A stretch of 64,000 nt of DNA from Hymenobacter sp. YIM 151858-1 (GTDB lineage Bacteria; Bacteroidota; Bacteroidia; Cytophagales; Hymenobacteraceae). The position numbers and the translations under genes are program-made. The stretch spans positions 2,232,001 through 2,296,000 of the forward strand of contig NZ_CP110136.1 of assembly GCF_025979705.1 (NCBI RefSeq), read 5' to 3'. Under the pieces are notes generated by a model. The model was not told where the DNA came from. It worked only from the letters and a program-made list of their open reading frames with translations, and searched no databases. This document shows positions 16,049 through 23,623 of the stretch, one piece after another (position 1 is the first letter of the stretch; every line of letters begins with the position of its first letter).

Positions 16049-17827
16049 TTAACGTTTGGGTTTGGTGCTGCCCAAGGTAGCGGGCTTTTGTGTAGGAGCT
16101 GCTTTGGCCGCCGGAGCCGTGGTTTTGGTGGCCGGTGCGGCCTTGGCAGGCTTGGCCGCCGGTTTAGGAGCCGCTGCTTTAGTAGCCGGCTTAGCTGCAG
16201 GTTTGGCCGGGGCCTTGCCCTTAGCGGCCGATTTCCTGGTGGCTACCTTTTTGGCTGGCTTGCCTTTGGGCTTGGCGGCCGGCGCAAAGTGCTTGCCCAA
16301 CACGGCGCGGCGGGTGGGCTTTTGCGCAATCAGCCACTGAAACCCTTTCAGCTGCTTATCCTCCTCTTTCAGCTCGTGCGGCGGAATAAAGCTGGCGTCG
16401 GGGTTGGTGAGGAAGGTGATGGTTTGCAGCTTGTTTTCGGCAAAGCGCAGGGCCATGTTGGCCGACACGGCTTTGTTGAGGCCGGTGGTGGCGGTGTCGT
16501 TTTCGAGGGCGTAGTACAGGCTTTCGGCGTTGCCCAGCACATCAACCTTGCGCAGCTTGCTGTTGCTGAAGTGCGCCACCATGTTGCGGCCTTTCACCTG
16601 ATTGAAGTTCAGCAAGGTATCCTGGCCCACGATAAACGAGTTGGCGTACAGGCGCATCTGGTCGATTTTCTGCCGCCGCAGCCGAATTTCCATCGAGTCG
16701 GCCGTGAGCTGGTTTTTCTGGTTCCAGAGCACCGGCTTGGTGTTCAGGTAAATCACCGAGTCGCGGCGGTTGTAGGTAAGCGAGTCGCAGCGGCCCTGCA
16801 GCTCGCCGCGGTAAATCTTCACGCGCCGGTAAGCGTAAATAATGCCGGGGTCGTTGGCGGCGCGGCGCTCCACGCTCATCAGCGTATCGGCGGCGAGGTA
16901 CAGCGTGTCGCGGTCGGCAATGCTGCGCATCACCGGTGAGCCCGACACCTTGGCCCGACCTAGGGCGCGCCAGTAGCGGCCCACGTCGCCGCGAATTACC
17001 ACGTTATCCTTTTTGGCCGTCATCGACACGTTGCCGCGGGCCACGCCGTATTGCCGGGCCTCGTCGTAAATCAGCTGGTCGCCACCCAGGAGGTAGTTCG
17101 GCGTTTCAATCTTGGCGTTGCGCTGGAAGTCCGATACCCGCGTGCGGGTGTTGTATGTGCCCTTTTCGGCGTAGAGGTTGCCCTGCTGCCCCGTAATGCG
17201 CGTCGGCCCGAAGAAGTACGCCACCTTGGTTTGGGTGTTGAACTGCAGCGTATCGTTGGTGATGGTGTAGTCGCGGCTTTGCAGGCGCACGTTGCCCCGG
17301 AAGCTGAACACCTGCGTTTCGGTGTTGTAGTAGCCGCGCTGCGAATCGAGCGTGTTTTCGGGGTCGACGATGTGGCCGCCGTCGCGGTAAAAGGCGATGC
17401 GGCGGTTGAGGTCGTAATCGAGAGCGGGCGTAGTAAGCGTAATGCGCGGGTCGCGCAGGGTTACATTGCCCGTCATGCGGGCCAAGCGGGCGTCCCCGTC
17501 GTAAAAGCCCCGGTCGCCGGTGATGGTAACCGTGTCGTTTTGCACTACGCGCACGTTGCTGAAGGCCTCAATGGCGTTGCGGTCGGCGTACTGGTAGGCC
17601 GAGTCGCAGTACAGATACGTGTCGCCCTGCCGGAAACTCACGTTGCCGATCAGCTTCCGGATTTGCCGGCCGTTGAACACGCCGCCCACCAGCTCGCCCG
17701 CGCCGGGCAGCAGCTCGATGCGCTGGCCTTTTTGCGGCGGGGCCGTTTGGGCAGGGCGGCGCTGGGCCCACGCTAGCGGCGTGGTCAGCAGCAACAAAAA
17801 GCAGAATAAAAAGAAACGAAGGCGCAT
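16049..17827 (-). CDS. OstA/LptA-like outer-membrane biogenesis protein with basic C-terminal tail
   Basis: A 592-residue exported protein (signal MRLRFFLFCFLLLLTTPLAW). Residues about 35-450 are repeated beta strands of the OstA/LptA jellyroll type: RKLIGNVSFRQGDTYLYCDS, ARMTGNVTLRDP, FSFRGNVRLQSRDY, GVARGNVSMTAKKDN. Such proteins carry lipopolysaccharide across the periplasm. The last 85 residues or so are almost only K, A, P and T in PAKPAAKPA-like units, resembling a histone H1 tail and unusual for LptA. A near-leaderless promoter precedes it. It lies upstream of bamD, 101 bases away. Confidence 0.82.
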   Translation of the reverse strand: MRLRFFLFCFLLLLTTPLAWAQRRPAQTAPPQKGQRIELLPGAGELVGGVFNGRQIRKLIGNVSFRQGDTYLYCDSAYQYADRNAIEAFSNVRVVQNDTVTITGDRGFYDGDARLARMTGNVTLRDPRITLTTPALDYDLNRRIAFYRDGGHIVDPENTLDSQRGYYNTETQVFSFRGNVRLQSRDYTITNDTLQFNTQTKVAYFFGPTRITGQQGNLYAEKGTYNTRTRVSDFQRNAKIETPNYLLGGDQLIYDEARQYGVARGNVSMTAKKDNVVIRGDVGRYWRALGRAKVSGSPVMRSIADRDTLYLAADTLMSVERRAANDPGIIYAYRRVKIYRGELQGRCDSLTYNRRDSVIYLNTKPVLWNQKNQLTADSMEIRLRRQKIDQMRLYANSFIVGQDTLLNFNQVKGRNMVAHFSNSKLRKVDVLGNAESLYYALENDTATTGLNKAVSANMALRFAENKLQTITFLTNPDASFIPPHELKEEDKQLKGFQWLIAQKPTRRAVLGKHFAPAAKPKGKPAKKVATRKSAAKGKAPAKPAAKPATKAAAPKPAAKPAKAAPATKTTAPAAKAAPTQKPATLGSTKPKR

Positions 17828-17832
17828 CGGCG

Positions 17833-17840
17833 CAAAAGTA
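17833..17840 (-). promoter_or_regulatory. -7 element five bases before the OstA-like start codon
   Basis: The minus strand reads TACTTTTG, an exact TAnnTTTG match, then CGCCG and the ATG. Transcription from it would give a leaderless mRNA. The -33 region has only a weak TTA. Confidence 0.6.
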
Positions 17841-17853
17841 CAGAACCACAGCC

Positions 17854-18816
17854 CTAACGCACACTCGTCAGGTTTGGTGCATTTGCCGTATTGCTACGCA
17901 TAGCCCGATTTCGTCCCAATTGCTTCAGCATTTGTGGCACGTTATCCACCTCAATGGCATCGGGCTGCAGGGCCAGCAACCGCCTGATTGATTTGCCCGA
18001 ACGCCCGCCAAAAAGCACCACCTGCAGGCCCGCCGAGCGCGCCTGCGCCATGTGTTCGGGCGTGGCCAGGCGCTTGGGCAGCACCACGGCCTGCACCCCT
18101 TCCACGGCCGCTACTGGCAGCCGCTCATTAAATGCATCGGTAATTTCCAGACCTAGGGCCACATCGGGCAGCTGGGTTTTAAACTGCCGAAGCGAGGGCA
18201 CGTGCTCGGTTACAATTAGCACCCGCTCGGCTGGCACTTGGTATTGCCGCAGCAGCCGACCTAGGGCGCGCACCAACTGGGGCGAGCGGGCGTAGGGCTG
18301 CCGGGGTTGGCAGGCGTCGTTTTCGTGCAGATCGAGGTGCAGGTACGGAAACGTTGGCCGCTTGCTCAGTTCCTGCAGCAGCTGCTCGAGCGTGGCCACG
18401 CGCTCCTGCTGAAACCAATCGTAGGGCGGCCCGCCGCGGTAGCGCAGCTGCTGCAGCGCGGCGGCAGGGTGCTGGCTTACGCAACCTTGGCCGGTGGTCA
18501 TGCTTTGCAGCTCGGCATCGTGGTAGAGCACGGGTATACTGTCCCGGCTGAGCTGCACGTCCACCTCCACCCCATCGGCGCCGGCACCTAGGGCCTCGGC
18601 TACGCCGGCCAGGCTACTGGGCGGCAGTGGATTAAAAGGGTTGATGGGCGTGAAGAAACCCGAGCCCGCGTGCCCGATTACCTGCACCGGCGCGCGATTA
18701 GCACTACTGGTAGCACTGCCCGCGTGGCGGCTGCAGGCTACCAGCCCAACGCCAAATACGCAAATCAGCCAGGCGGCGCGGCGCGCGGTGACAACAGCAG
18801 CGTAAGATTTGAGCAT
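17854..18816 (-). CDS. Glycerophosphodiester phosphodiesterase-family lipoprotein
   Basis: A 320-residue protein that hydrolyses glycerophosphodiesters to glycerol-3-phosphate and an alcohol (family role). It starts MLKSYAAVVTARRAAWLICV with a lipobox-like GLVACSR, so it is probably membrane anchored. The GDPD motifs are VIGHAGSGFF (first histidine), GADGVEVDVQLS (metal ligands E and D) and VLYHDAEL (second histidine); YLHLDLHEND follows. Normal GDPDs have HRG in place of HAG, so the first motif is slightly divergent. Several CCTAGG sites (18152, 18260, 18587) encode Leu-Gly. Confidence 0.85.
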   Translation of the reverse strand: MLKSYAAVVTARRAAWLICVFGVGLVACSRHAGSATSSANRAPVQVIGHAGSGFFTPINPFNPLPPSSLAGVAEALGAGADGVEVDVQLSRDSIPVLYHDAELQSMTTGQGCVSQHPAAALQQLRYRGGPPYDWFQQERVATLEQLLQELSKRPTFPYLHLDLHENDACQPRQPYARSPQLVRALGRLLRQYQVPAERVLIVTEHVPSLRQFKTQLPDVALGLEITDAFNERLPVAAVEGVQAVVLPKRLATPEHMAQARSAGLQVVLFGGRSGKSIRRLLALQPDAIEVDNVPQMLKQLGRNRAMRSNTANAPNLTSVR

Positions 18817-18908
18817 AGAGCAATGGCTATACTTACTCCTCTCTCTACTGAATGGCAGCAACTTAGGTTTAGCCACCTAGGCGGTTTCGCGGCGGGGCGG
18901 GCAGGCGC

Positions 18909-18916
18909 TACCTTTG
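18909..18916 (+). promoter_or_regulatory. -7 element of tilS
   Basis: TACCTTTG, exact match to TAnnTTTG, 25 bases before the tilS ATG. No clear TTG at the -33 distance. Confidence 0.45.
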
Positions 18917-18941
18917 CCCCCTCTCCTAGTACTGTGCCTGT

Positions 18942-20276
18942 ATGCTCGACCGCGTTCGTGAGTTCATTGCCGAAAACAACCTCTTCAACCCCGAAACCGA
19001 TCAGCTGCTGGTAGCCGTGAGCGGCGGCATGGACTCGGTGGTGCTGCTCGATGTGCTGCACCGCCTGGGCGTGGGCGTGGCGGTGGCGCATTGCCACTTC
19101 GGCCTGCGCGGCGAGGAGGCCGATGCCGACGAAGAGTTTGTGCGCAAGCTGGCCAAGAAGTACGAGGCGCCTTACTTCGCCGAGTTCTTCGACACGAAGG
19201 GTTTTGCCGCGCAAGAAGGCCTGTCAACCCAAATGGCGGCCCGCGTGCTGCGCTACCAGTGGTTCGAGCAGGTGCGCCGCACCCAGCAGCTCGGCTACAT
19301 TGCCACCGCCCACCACCGCCGCGACGCGGCCGAAACCATGCTGCTGAACCTTACGCACGGCACGGGTTTGCGCGGTTTGCACGGCATACCTGCCCGGCAA
19401 GGCAACGTGGTGCGCCCCCTGCTGGGCATCGGCAAAGAGGATATGTTCGACTACGTGGTGGATCGCCGCCTGGTGTGGCGCGAAGACTCCTCGAACGAAA
19501 GCACCGCCTACCAGCGCAACAAGCTGCGCCACGAGGTGCTGCCCACCCTACGCGAGCTAAACCCCAACCTCGACGAAACCCTGCAGCACACCGCCGAGCG
19601 CGTGCAGGGCGCCGAGCAGCTGGTGCAGCACATGGTGGAGCAGGCCACTCAGCAGGCCCGCCGCGACGAGAACGAGGCCGTGTACCTTAACATAGGCGTG
19701 CTGCAAGCCACGCCCGCCACCGCCGTGGTGCTGCAGGAAATGCTGCGGCCCTTTCATTTCTCGTGGCTGGTAGTCAAGGATATTGTGGCCTCGTTTCGGG
19801 CTACCTCGGGGCGGCAGTTCGAGTCGCCCACGCACTTGCTCGTCAAAGACCGCGACCAGCTCGTCATCACGCCCAAAAACCTAGGCGGCTTTGGCACTTT
19901 TCAGCTGCAGCAGGGCCAAACCGAGCTGGTGGCCGAAGGCCTGCGCCTGACGGTAACGGAGCGCCCCGCCGAGGGCTACAAAATCCCTAGGTCGCGCGAG
20001 GTGGCCGCCTTCGATGCCGACAAGCTGAAGTTTCCGCTCACGCTGCGCAAGTGGCGCGAGGGCGACTGGTTTATGCCCATCGGCCTGAAAGGCAAGAAGA
20101 AGCTCAGCGACTTCCTCATCGACGAAAAAGTACCCCTGAACCTGAAGCCGCAGGTGCCGCTGCTGGTTACGCCCGATGGCAAGGTAGCCTGGGTGGTGGG
20201 CCACCGGCCCGATGATCGGTTTAAGATTACCGAGGAGACGCAGCGGGTGCTGGAAGTGCGCTTGCAACGGAAGTAG
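18942..20276 (+). CDS. tilS: tRNA(Ile)-lysidine synthase
   Basis: It converts C34 of the CAU-anticodon isoleucine tRNA to lysidine, so that AUA is read correctly. The 444-residue protein has the PP-loop SGGMDSVVLLDVL near residue 27, VAHCHFGLRGEEADADEEFV, TAHHRRDAAETMLLNL and REDSSNESTAYQRNKLRHEV, all N-type ATPase/TilS signatures, then the C-terminal substrate-binding region with LRKWREGDWFMPIGLKGKKK. Two in-frame CCTAGG sites encode Leu-Gly and Pro-Arg. The stop codon TAG is also the first base triplet of a palindromic repeat. Confidence 0.95.
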   Translation: MLDRVREFIAENNLFNPETDQLLVAVSGGMDSVVLLDVLHRLGVGVAVAHCHFGLRGEEADADEEFVRKLAKKYEAPYFAEFFDTKGFAAQEGLSTQMAARVLRYQWFEQVRRTQQLGYIATAHHRRDAAETMLLNLTHGTGLRGLHGIPARQGNVVRPLLGIGKEDMFDYVVDRRLVWREDSSNESTAYQRNKLRHEVLPTLRELNPNLDETLQHTAERVQGAEQLVQHMVEQATQQARRDENEAVYLNIGVLQATPATAVVLQEMLRPFHFSWLVVKDIVASFRATSGRQFESPTHLLVKDRDQLVITPKNLGGFGTFQLQQGQTELVAEGLRLTVTERPAEGYKIPRSREVAAFDADKLKFPLTLRKWREGDWFMPIGLKGKKKLSDFLIDEKVPLNLKPQVPLLVTPDGKVAWVVGHRPDDRFKITEETQRVLEVRLQRK

Positions 20277-20400
20277 CGCGGACTTTGTAGTCCGCGTCCT
20301 CGGATAGTAACTTCTAATCGTTGACCTAGGCTCTACGAGGAGAATACTATCCGAGGACGCGGACTACAACCGCAGGAAGGCGTAGCCAAAGTCCGCGCTA
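20274..20400. repeat. TAGCGCGGACTTT bulged palindrome overlapping the tilS stop
   Basis: Outer arms 20274-20286 and 20388-20400 are exact complements, as are inner arms 20287-20309 and 20345-20367. The right side carries an extra 20 bases (20368-20387), so the structure is a 36-bp stem with a one-sided bulge. The loop contains a CCTAGG. It probably also ends tilS transcription. Confidence 0.85.
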
Positions 20401-20502
20401 CAGCGCAGCACATGGAAAATGCGCCTCGTTACCGCTACTTCGCCGCACTCTTTCTACATTGCAAGCGCGTAACCCCATCTTTCAATTCCCATTCCGTACC
20501 CC

Positions 20503-21447
20503 ATGAAAGTAACCGTTGTAGGGGCAGGTAACGTGGGCGCTACCTGCGCCGATGTACTCGCCACCCGCGAAATCGCCAACGAAATTGTTCTCGTCGACAT
20601 CAAAGAAGGTATTGCCGAAGGCAAGGCCCTCGACATTTGGCAGAAGGCTCCCATCATCGGTTACGACTCGCGCACCATCGGCGTAACCAACGATTACAGC
20701 CGCACCGCCGATTCGGACGTGGTGGTAATTACCTCGGGCCTGCCCCGCAAGCCCGGCATGAGCCGCGACGACCTTATTTCCGTTAACGCCGGCATCGTGA
20801 AGTCGGTAACGGAGCAAGTAGTAAAGTACTCGCCCAACGCCATCATCATCGTCGTATCGAACCCGCTCGACGTGATGACCTACCAGGCGCACCTCACCTC
20901 GGGCCTCGACCGCATGAAGGTGTTCGGCATGGCCGGCATCCTCGATACGGCCCGCTACCGCGCATTCCTGGCCGAGGCCCTGAACGTGAGCCCCAAAGAC
21001 ATTCAGGCAGTACTGATGGGTGGCCACGGCGACACCATGGTGCCCCTGCCCCGCTACACCACCGTGGGCGGCATTCCGGTTACCGAGCTGATCGAGAAAG
21101 ACAAGCTCGACGCCATTGTGCAGCGCACTGCCGTAGGCGGTGGCGAGCTGGTGAAGCTGATGGGTACTTCGGCCTGGTACGCTCCGGGTGCTGCCGCTGC
21201 GCAAATGGTGGAGGCCATCGTGCGCGACCAGCGCCGCGTGTTCCCGGTGTGCGTAGAGCTGAAAGGCGAATACGGCATCGACGGCGTGTACCTGGGTGCA
21301 CCGGTAATCCTGGGCAAAAACGGCATCGAGCGCATCATCGAGCTGCAGCTGAACGACGAGGAGAAAGCGTTGCTTGAAACCTCGCGTGGCCACGTGAAAG
21401 AAGTAATGGACGCGCTGGACAAAATGGGCCAGCCCGCCAACGCGTAA
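20503..21447 (+). CDS. mdh: Malate dehydrogenase
   Basis: TCA-cycle enzyme that oxidises malate to oxaloacetate with NAD. The 314-residue protein has the nucleotide motif VVGAGNVGATCADVL at the N terminus, the aspartate that selects NAD in EIVLVDIKEG, the substrate arginines in GLPRKPGMSRDDL, NPLDVMTY, and the catalytic histidine in LMGGHGDTMVPLPRYT. This is the LDH-like MDH (type 3) found in Bacteroidota. Codon use is strongly biased to C/G third positions, as expected for high expression. No CCTAGG occurs inside it. Confidence 0.96.
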   Translation: MKVTVVGAGNVGATCADVLATREIANEIVLVDIKEGIAEGKALDIWQKAPIIGYDSRTIGVTNDYSRTADSDVVVITSGLPRKPGMSRDDLISVNAGIVKSVTEQVVKYSPNAIIIVVSNPLDVMTYQAHLTSGLDRMKVFGMAGILDTARYRAFLAEALNVSPKDIQAVLMGGHGDTMVPLPRYTTVGGIPVTELIEKDKLDAIVQRTAVGGGELVKLMGTSAWYAPGAAAAQMVEAIVRDQRRVFPVCVELKGEYGIDGVYLGAPVILGKNGIERIIELQLNDEEKALLETSRGHVKEVMDALDKMGQPANA

Positions 21448-21469
21448 CCTGGCCTAACGGCCAAGCTTG

Positions 21470-21510
21470 CGAGCCGCTGCGCCTTCGGGTGCAGCGGCTC
21501 GTTTGTTTTC
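21470..21510 (+). terminator. Terminator of mdh
   Basis: Arms CGAGCCGCTGC and GCAGCGGCTCG (21470-21480 and 21491-21501) around a ten-base loop, followed by TTTGTTTTC. Confidence 0.88.
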
Positions 21511-21647
21511 TGTCATTCCGAGCGAAGCGCGGAATCCGGGGAAATCAGCCATCTGATGCGCCTGAGTCAGCAGTGCCAGAATCGGGGCTCATGATGATTT
21601 CGAAAAGAGCAATACTCCCCTGATTCCGCGCTTCGCTCGCAATGACA
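21511..21647. repeat. GTCAT-type palindromic repeat (TGTCATTCCGAGC form)
   Basis: Arms 21511-21541 and 21617-21647 pair at 29 of 31 positions around a 75-base loop. The left arm reads TGTCATTCCGAGCGAAGCGC. The 31-bp arm length equals that of the copies at 10.1 and 10.5 kb. Confidence 0.85.
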
Positions 21648-21650
21648 AAA

Positions 21651-21692
21651 ACGCAGCGGCCCCGCCTAGGTACCTAGGCGGGGCCGCTGCGT
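21651..21692 (-). terminator. 42-bp perfect palindrome acting as terminator of the rhomboid operon
   Basis: The 42 bases are identical to their own reverse complement, with GGTACC at the centre and two CCTAGG sites (21665, 21673) beside it. On the minus strand it follows the rhomboid stop by 16 bases and is followed by TTTTTG, so it can terminate that operon. Confidence 0.8.
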
Positions 21693-21708
21693 TGGGGGCT
21701 GCCCGTGG

Positions 21709-22599
21709 CTACTGCTGGCTAGCCCGAAACAGCTTCTGCTTTTCTTCCTTGGAAAGGCTCTCGTAGCCGGAGCGCGAAATCTTATCGAGTATCAGATCGA
21801 TTTCTTCCTGGGGCGGCTGGGCCAGGCCGCCGCGTTTGGCACCTGCGGCGGTGGCCGGCGCACTGCGGTGCGTTACGCGCAAGCGCGGGCGCCCGTGCAA
21901 CAGGCCGTTAATCCATTCGCCGACGGCAATAACCGGGCGGCCCAGGTCGCGGCCGCGCTGCAGCTGGTTGATGTAGATGAAGCCCAACACCGCGCCGCCC
22001 AGGTGGGCTATCTGTCCGCCGGGGTTGGTGCCGTTGATGCCGGCAATCGAAATCAGCACCACCGCCGCGGCTATGTACTTGATGCGTACCGGCCCGATGA
22101 GCAGCAAGTTGAAGGTGTAATCGGGCAAAAGCGTGGCGGCCGCTACAATCACGGCCGTTACGGCGCCCGAAGCCCCAAGCATGGGCACGCCCAAACCGGG
22201 GCGCAGCACGGGCAGCAGGTTGTAGCTCAGCACAAAAAACAACGCCCCCACCAAGGCACCCAGAATGTAGAGGCTCACGAGGCGCCGGTCGCCGAGGTAC
22301 TCGCGCACCAGCATGCCAAACCAGTACAGGTTCAGCATGTTGAAAAGGATGTGGAAAAAGCCGTCGTGGGTGAAGGCGTAGGTGAGCACCGTCCAGGGGT
22401 GCCGCACGAGGCTGGGCAAATCGGAGGGCATGGCCAGCTGGCGCAGCACCACGTCGTAGGCGTCGCCCACGCTGCTCAGGTGCAGCACCGCGCGCATCAC
22501 CACCAGCACCGCAAACACCAGCACGTTGATGACCAACAGCTGATTCAGCGCGTTGTCGCGGCGGGTAAAGGTTTGCTGAATATCGGCGAAGATGCTCAT
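21709..22599 (-). CDS. Rhomboid-family intramembrane serine protease
   Basis: A 296-residue polytopic protein. Membrane segments include LLVINVLVFAVLVVMRAV, FFHILFNMLNLYWFGMLV and LYILGALVGALFFVLSYNL. The catalytic serine is in GASGAVTAVIV and the histidine in GQIAHLGGAVLGF, with the conserved H-x-x-x-N in HILFNM. The last 80 residues are a soluble tail with EEIDLILDKISRSGYESLSK, a motif repeated in many Bacteroidota rhomboids. It is 14 bases after the other rhomboid gene, so both are in one operon. Confidence 0.92.
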   Translation of the reverse strand: MSIFADIQQTFTRRDNALNQLLVINVLVFAVLVVMRAVLHLSSVGDAYDVVLRQLAMPSDLPSLVRHPWTVLTYAFTHDGFFHILFNMLNLYWFGMLVREYLGDRRLVSLYILGALVGALFFVLSYNLLPVLRPGLGVPMLGASGAVTAVIVAAATLLPDYTFNLLLIGPVRIKYIAAAVVLISIAGINGTNPGGQIAHLGGAVLGFIYINQLQRGRDLGRPVIAVGEWINGLLHGRPRLRVTHRSAPATAAGAKRGGLAQPPQEEIDLILDKISRSGYESLSKEEKQKLFRASQQ

Positions 22600-22613
22600 G
22601 GCAAGGGGGTGGG

Positions 22614-23402
22614 TTAGTAGAAGCGCGAGTGGTGCCGTTCCCAGTATTTCAACAGCAGGAAGCCGAACAACATTCCGCCCAGGTGGGCGAAGTGGGCCAC
22701 GTTGTCGCCGGGGTTGCGCTCCACGCCCGCGTAGAGCTCGTACAGCCCGTACAACGCCACGAAATACTTGGCCTTGATGGGGAACGGGAAGAACAGGAGC
22801 ATCAGCTCCGTATTGGGGAAAAGATAGGCAAAAGCCAGCAGAATGCCGAAAAGCGCCCCCGAAGCGCCCACCATCGGGCCGTTGAGGGCGCGCTCGTAAA
22901 TCGTGTCGACGCTCTCGATTGCGCTCTTGATGTTGCTTTGGTTGCCGGGGTTTAGCTGAATGTCGCGGGCTACCATCTCGTAGCCTTGGGCCTGCGGGTA
23001 GTAGTCGCGGAAAAAGTCGCTGAACTCTACGGCGCTTGGCGACTCTACGAAGGCGTTGCGCGCGTCGCGCATTTGCCCTATCTCGTACTCCCGAATGCCC
23101 GAGTACAGCACCCCTGCCCCTATCCCGCAGATCAGCCAGAAAGCCAGAAACCGCTGCGGCCCCCAGCGCATTTCCAGCATCGGCCCGAAGGAAAACAGGC
23201 CGAACATGTTGGATAGCAGGTGGCCCCAGCCCGCGTGCATGAACATGTACGTGACGTGCTGAAACGGCTGAAACAGTTCGGAGGTCCAGGGATAGAGGGC
23301 CAGCAAACGCGGCACCACCCCAAGCGCACCCATGCTTTCGAGTAGCAACAGCCCTATGTTGATGAGGAGCAGGTTGCGCACCATGGGGGTGACATTGAGC
23401 AT
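22614..23402 (-). CDS. Rhomboid-family intramembrane serine protease
   Basis: A 262-residue protein with MVRNLLLINIGLLLLESMG, MFMHAGWGHLLSNMFGLFSF (conserved H and N), the catalytic serine in MVGASGALFGILLAFAYLF and the histidine in FAHLGGMLFGFLLLKYW. A hydrophilic insert of about 75 residues separates the third and fourth segments. It has only a short tail, unlike its neighbour. Two different rhomboids next to mutL is a conserved arrangement in this phylum (established gene-order knowledge). Confidence 0.92.
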   Translation of the reverse strand: MLNVTPMVRNLLLINIGLLLLESMGALGVVPRLLALYPWTSELFQPFQHVTYMFMHAGWGHLLSNMFGLFSFGPMLEMRWGPQRFLAFWLICGIGAGVLYSGIREYEIGQMRDARNAFVESPSAVEFSDFFRDYYPQAQGYEMVARDIQLNPGNQSNIKSAIESVDTIYERALNGPMVGASGALFGILLAFAYLFPNTELMLLFFPFPIKAKYFVALYGLYELYAGVERNPGDNVAHFAHLGGMLFGFLLLKYWERHHSRFY

Positions 23403-23623
23403 ACGCAGAGCAGATTAAGGCTGATAGTGACTTGGCAGGCCGCCGGAAGGTATCTTCCGCTGCGGCCCACGCTACGCTTGCTTACGCAAAACGGGCAAGC
23501 GTAGCGGTACCCCGGCCAGGGCACCGCCCGGCACGAAGGTATAACCAGCGGGCCAACTGCCCAGTTTAGCGCCCCGGTGGGCCCGTGCCCCTAACCGCGC
23601 CCCTGCCGCAAAGCACCTAGGGC
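23403..23623. other. Intergenic region with a 12-bp hairpin
   Basis: Between the first rhomboid gene and mutL. CGCTACGCTTGC at 23470-23481 is complementary to 23495-23506 around a 13-base loop. There is no T-run, so it may be a decayed repeat or a processing site. A CCTAGG lies at 23616. Confidence 0.5.
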
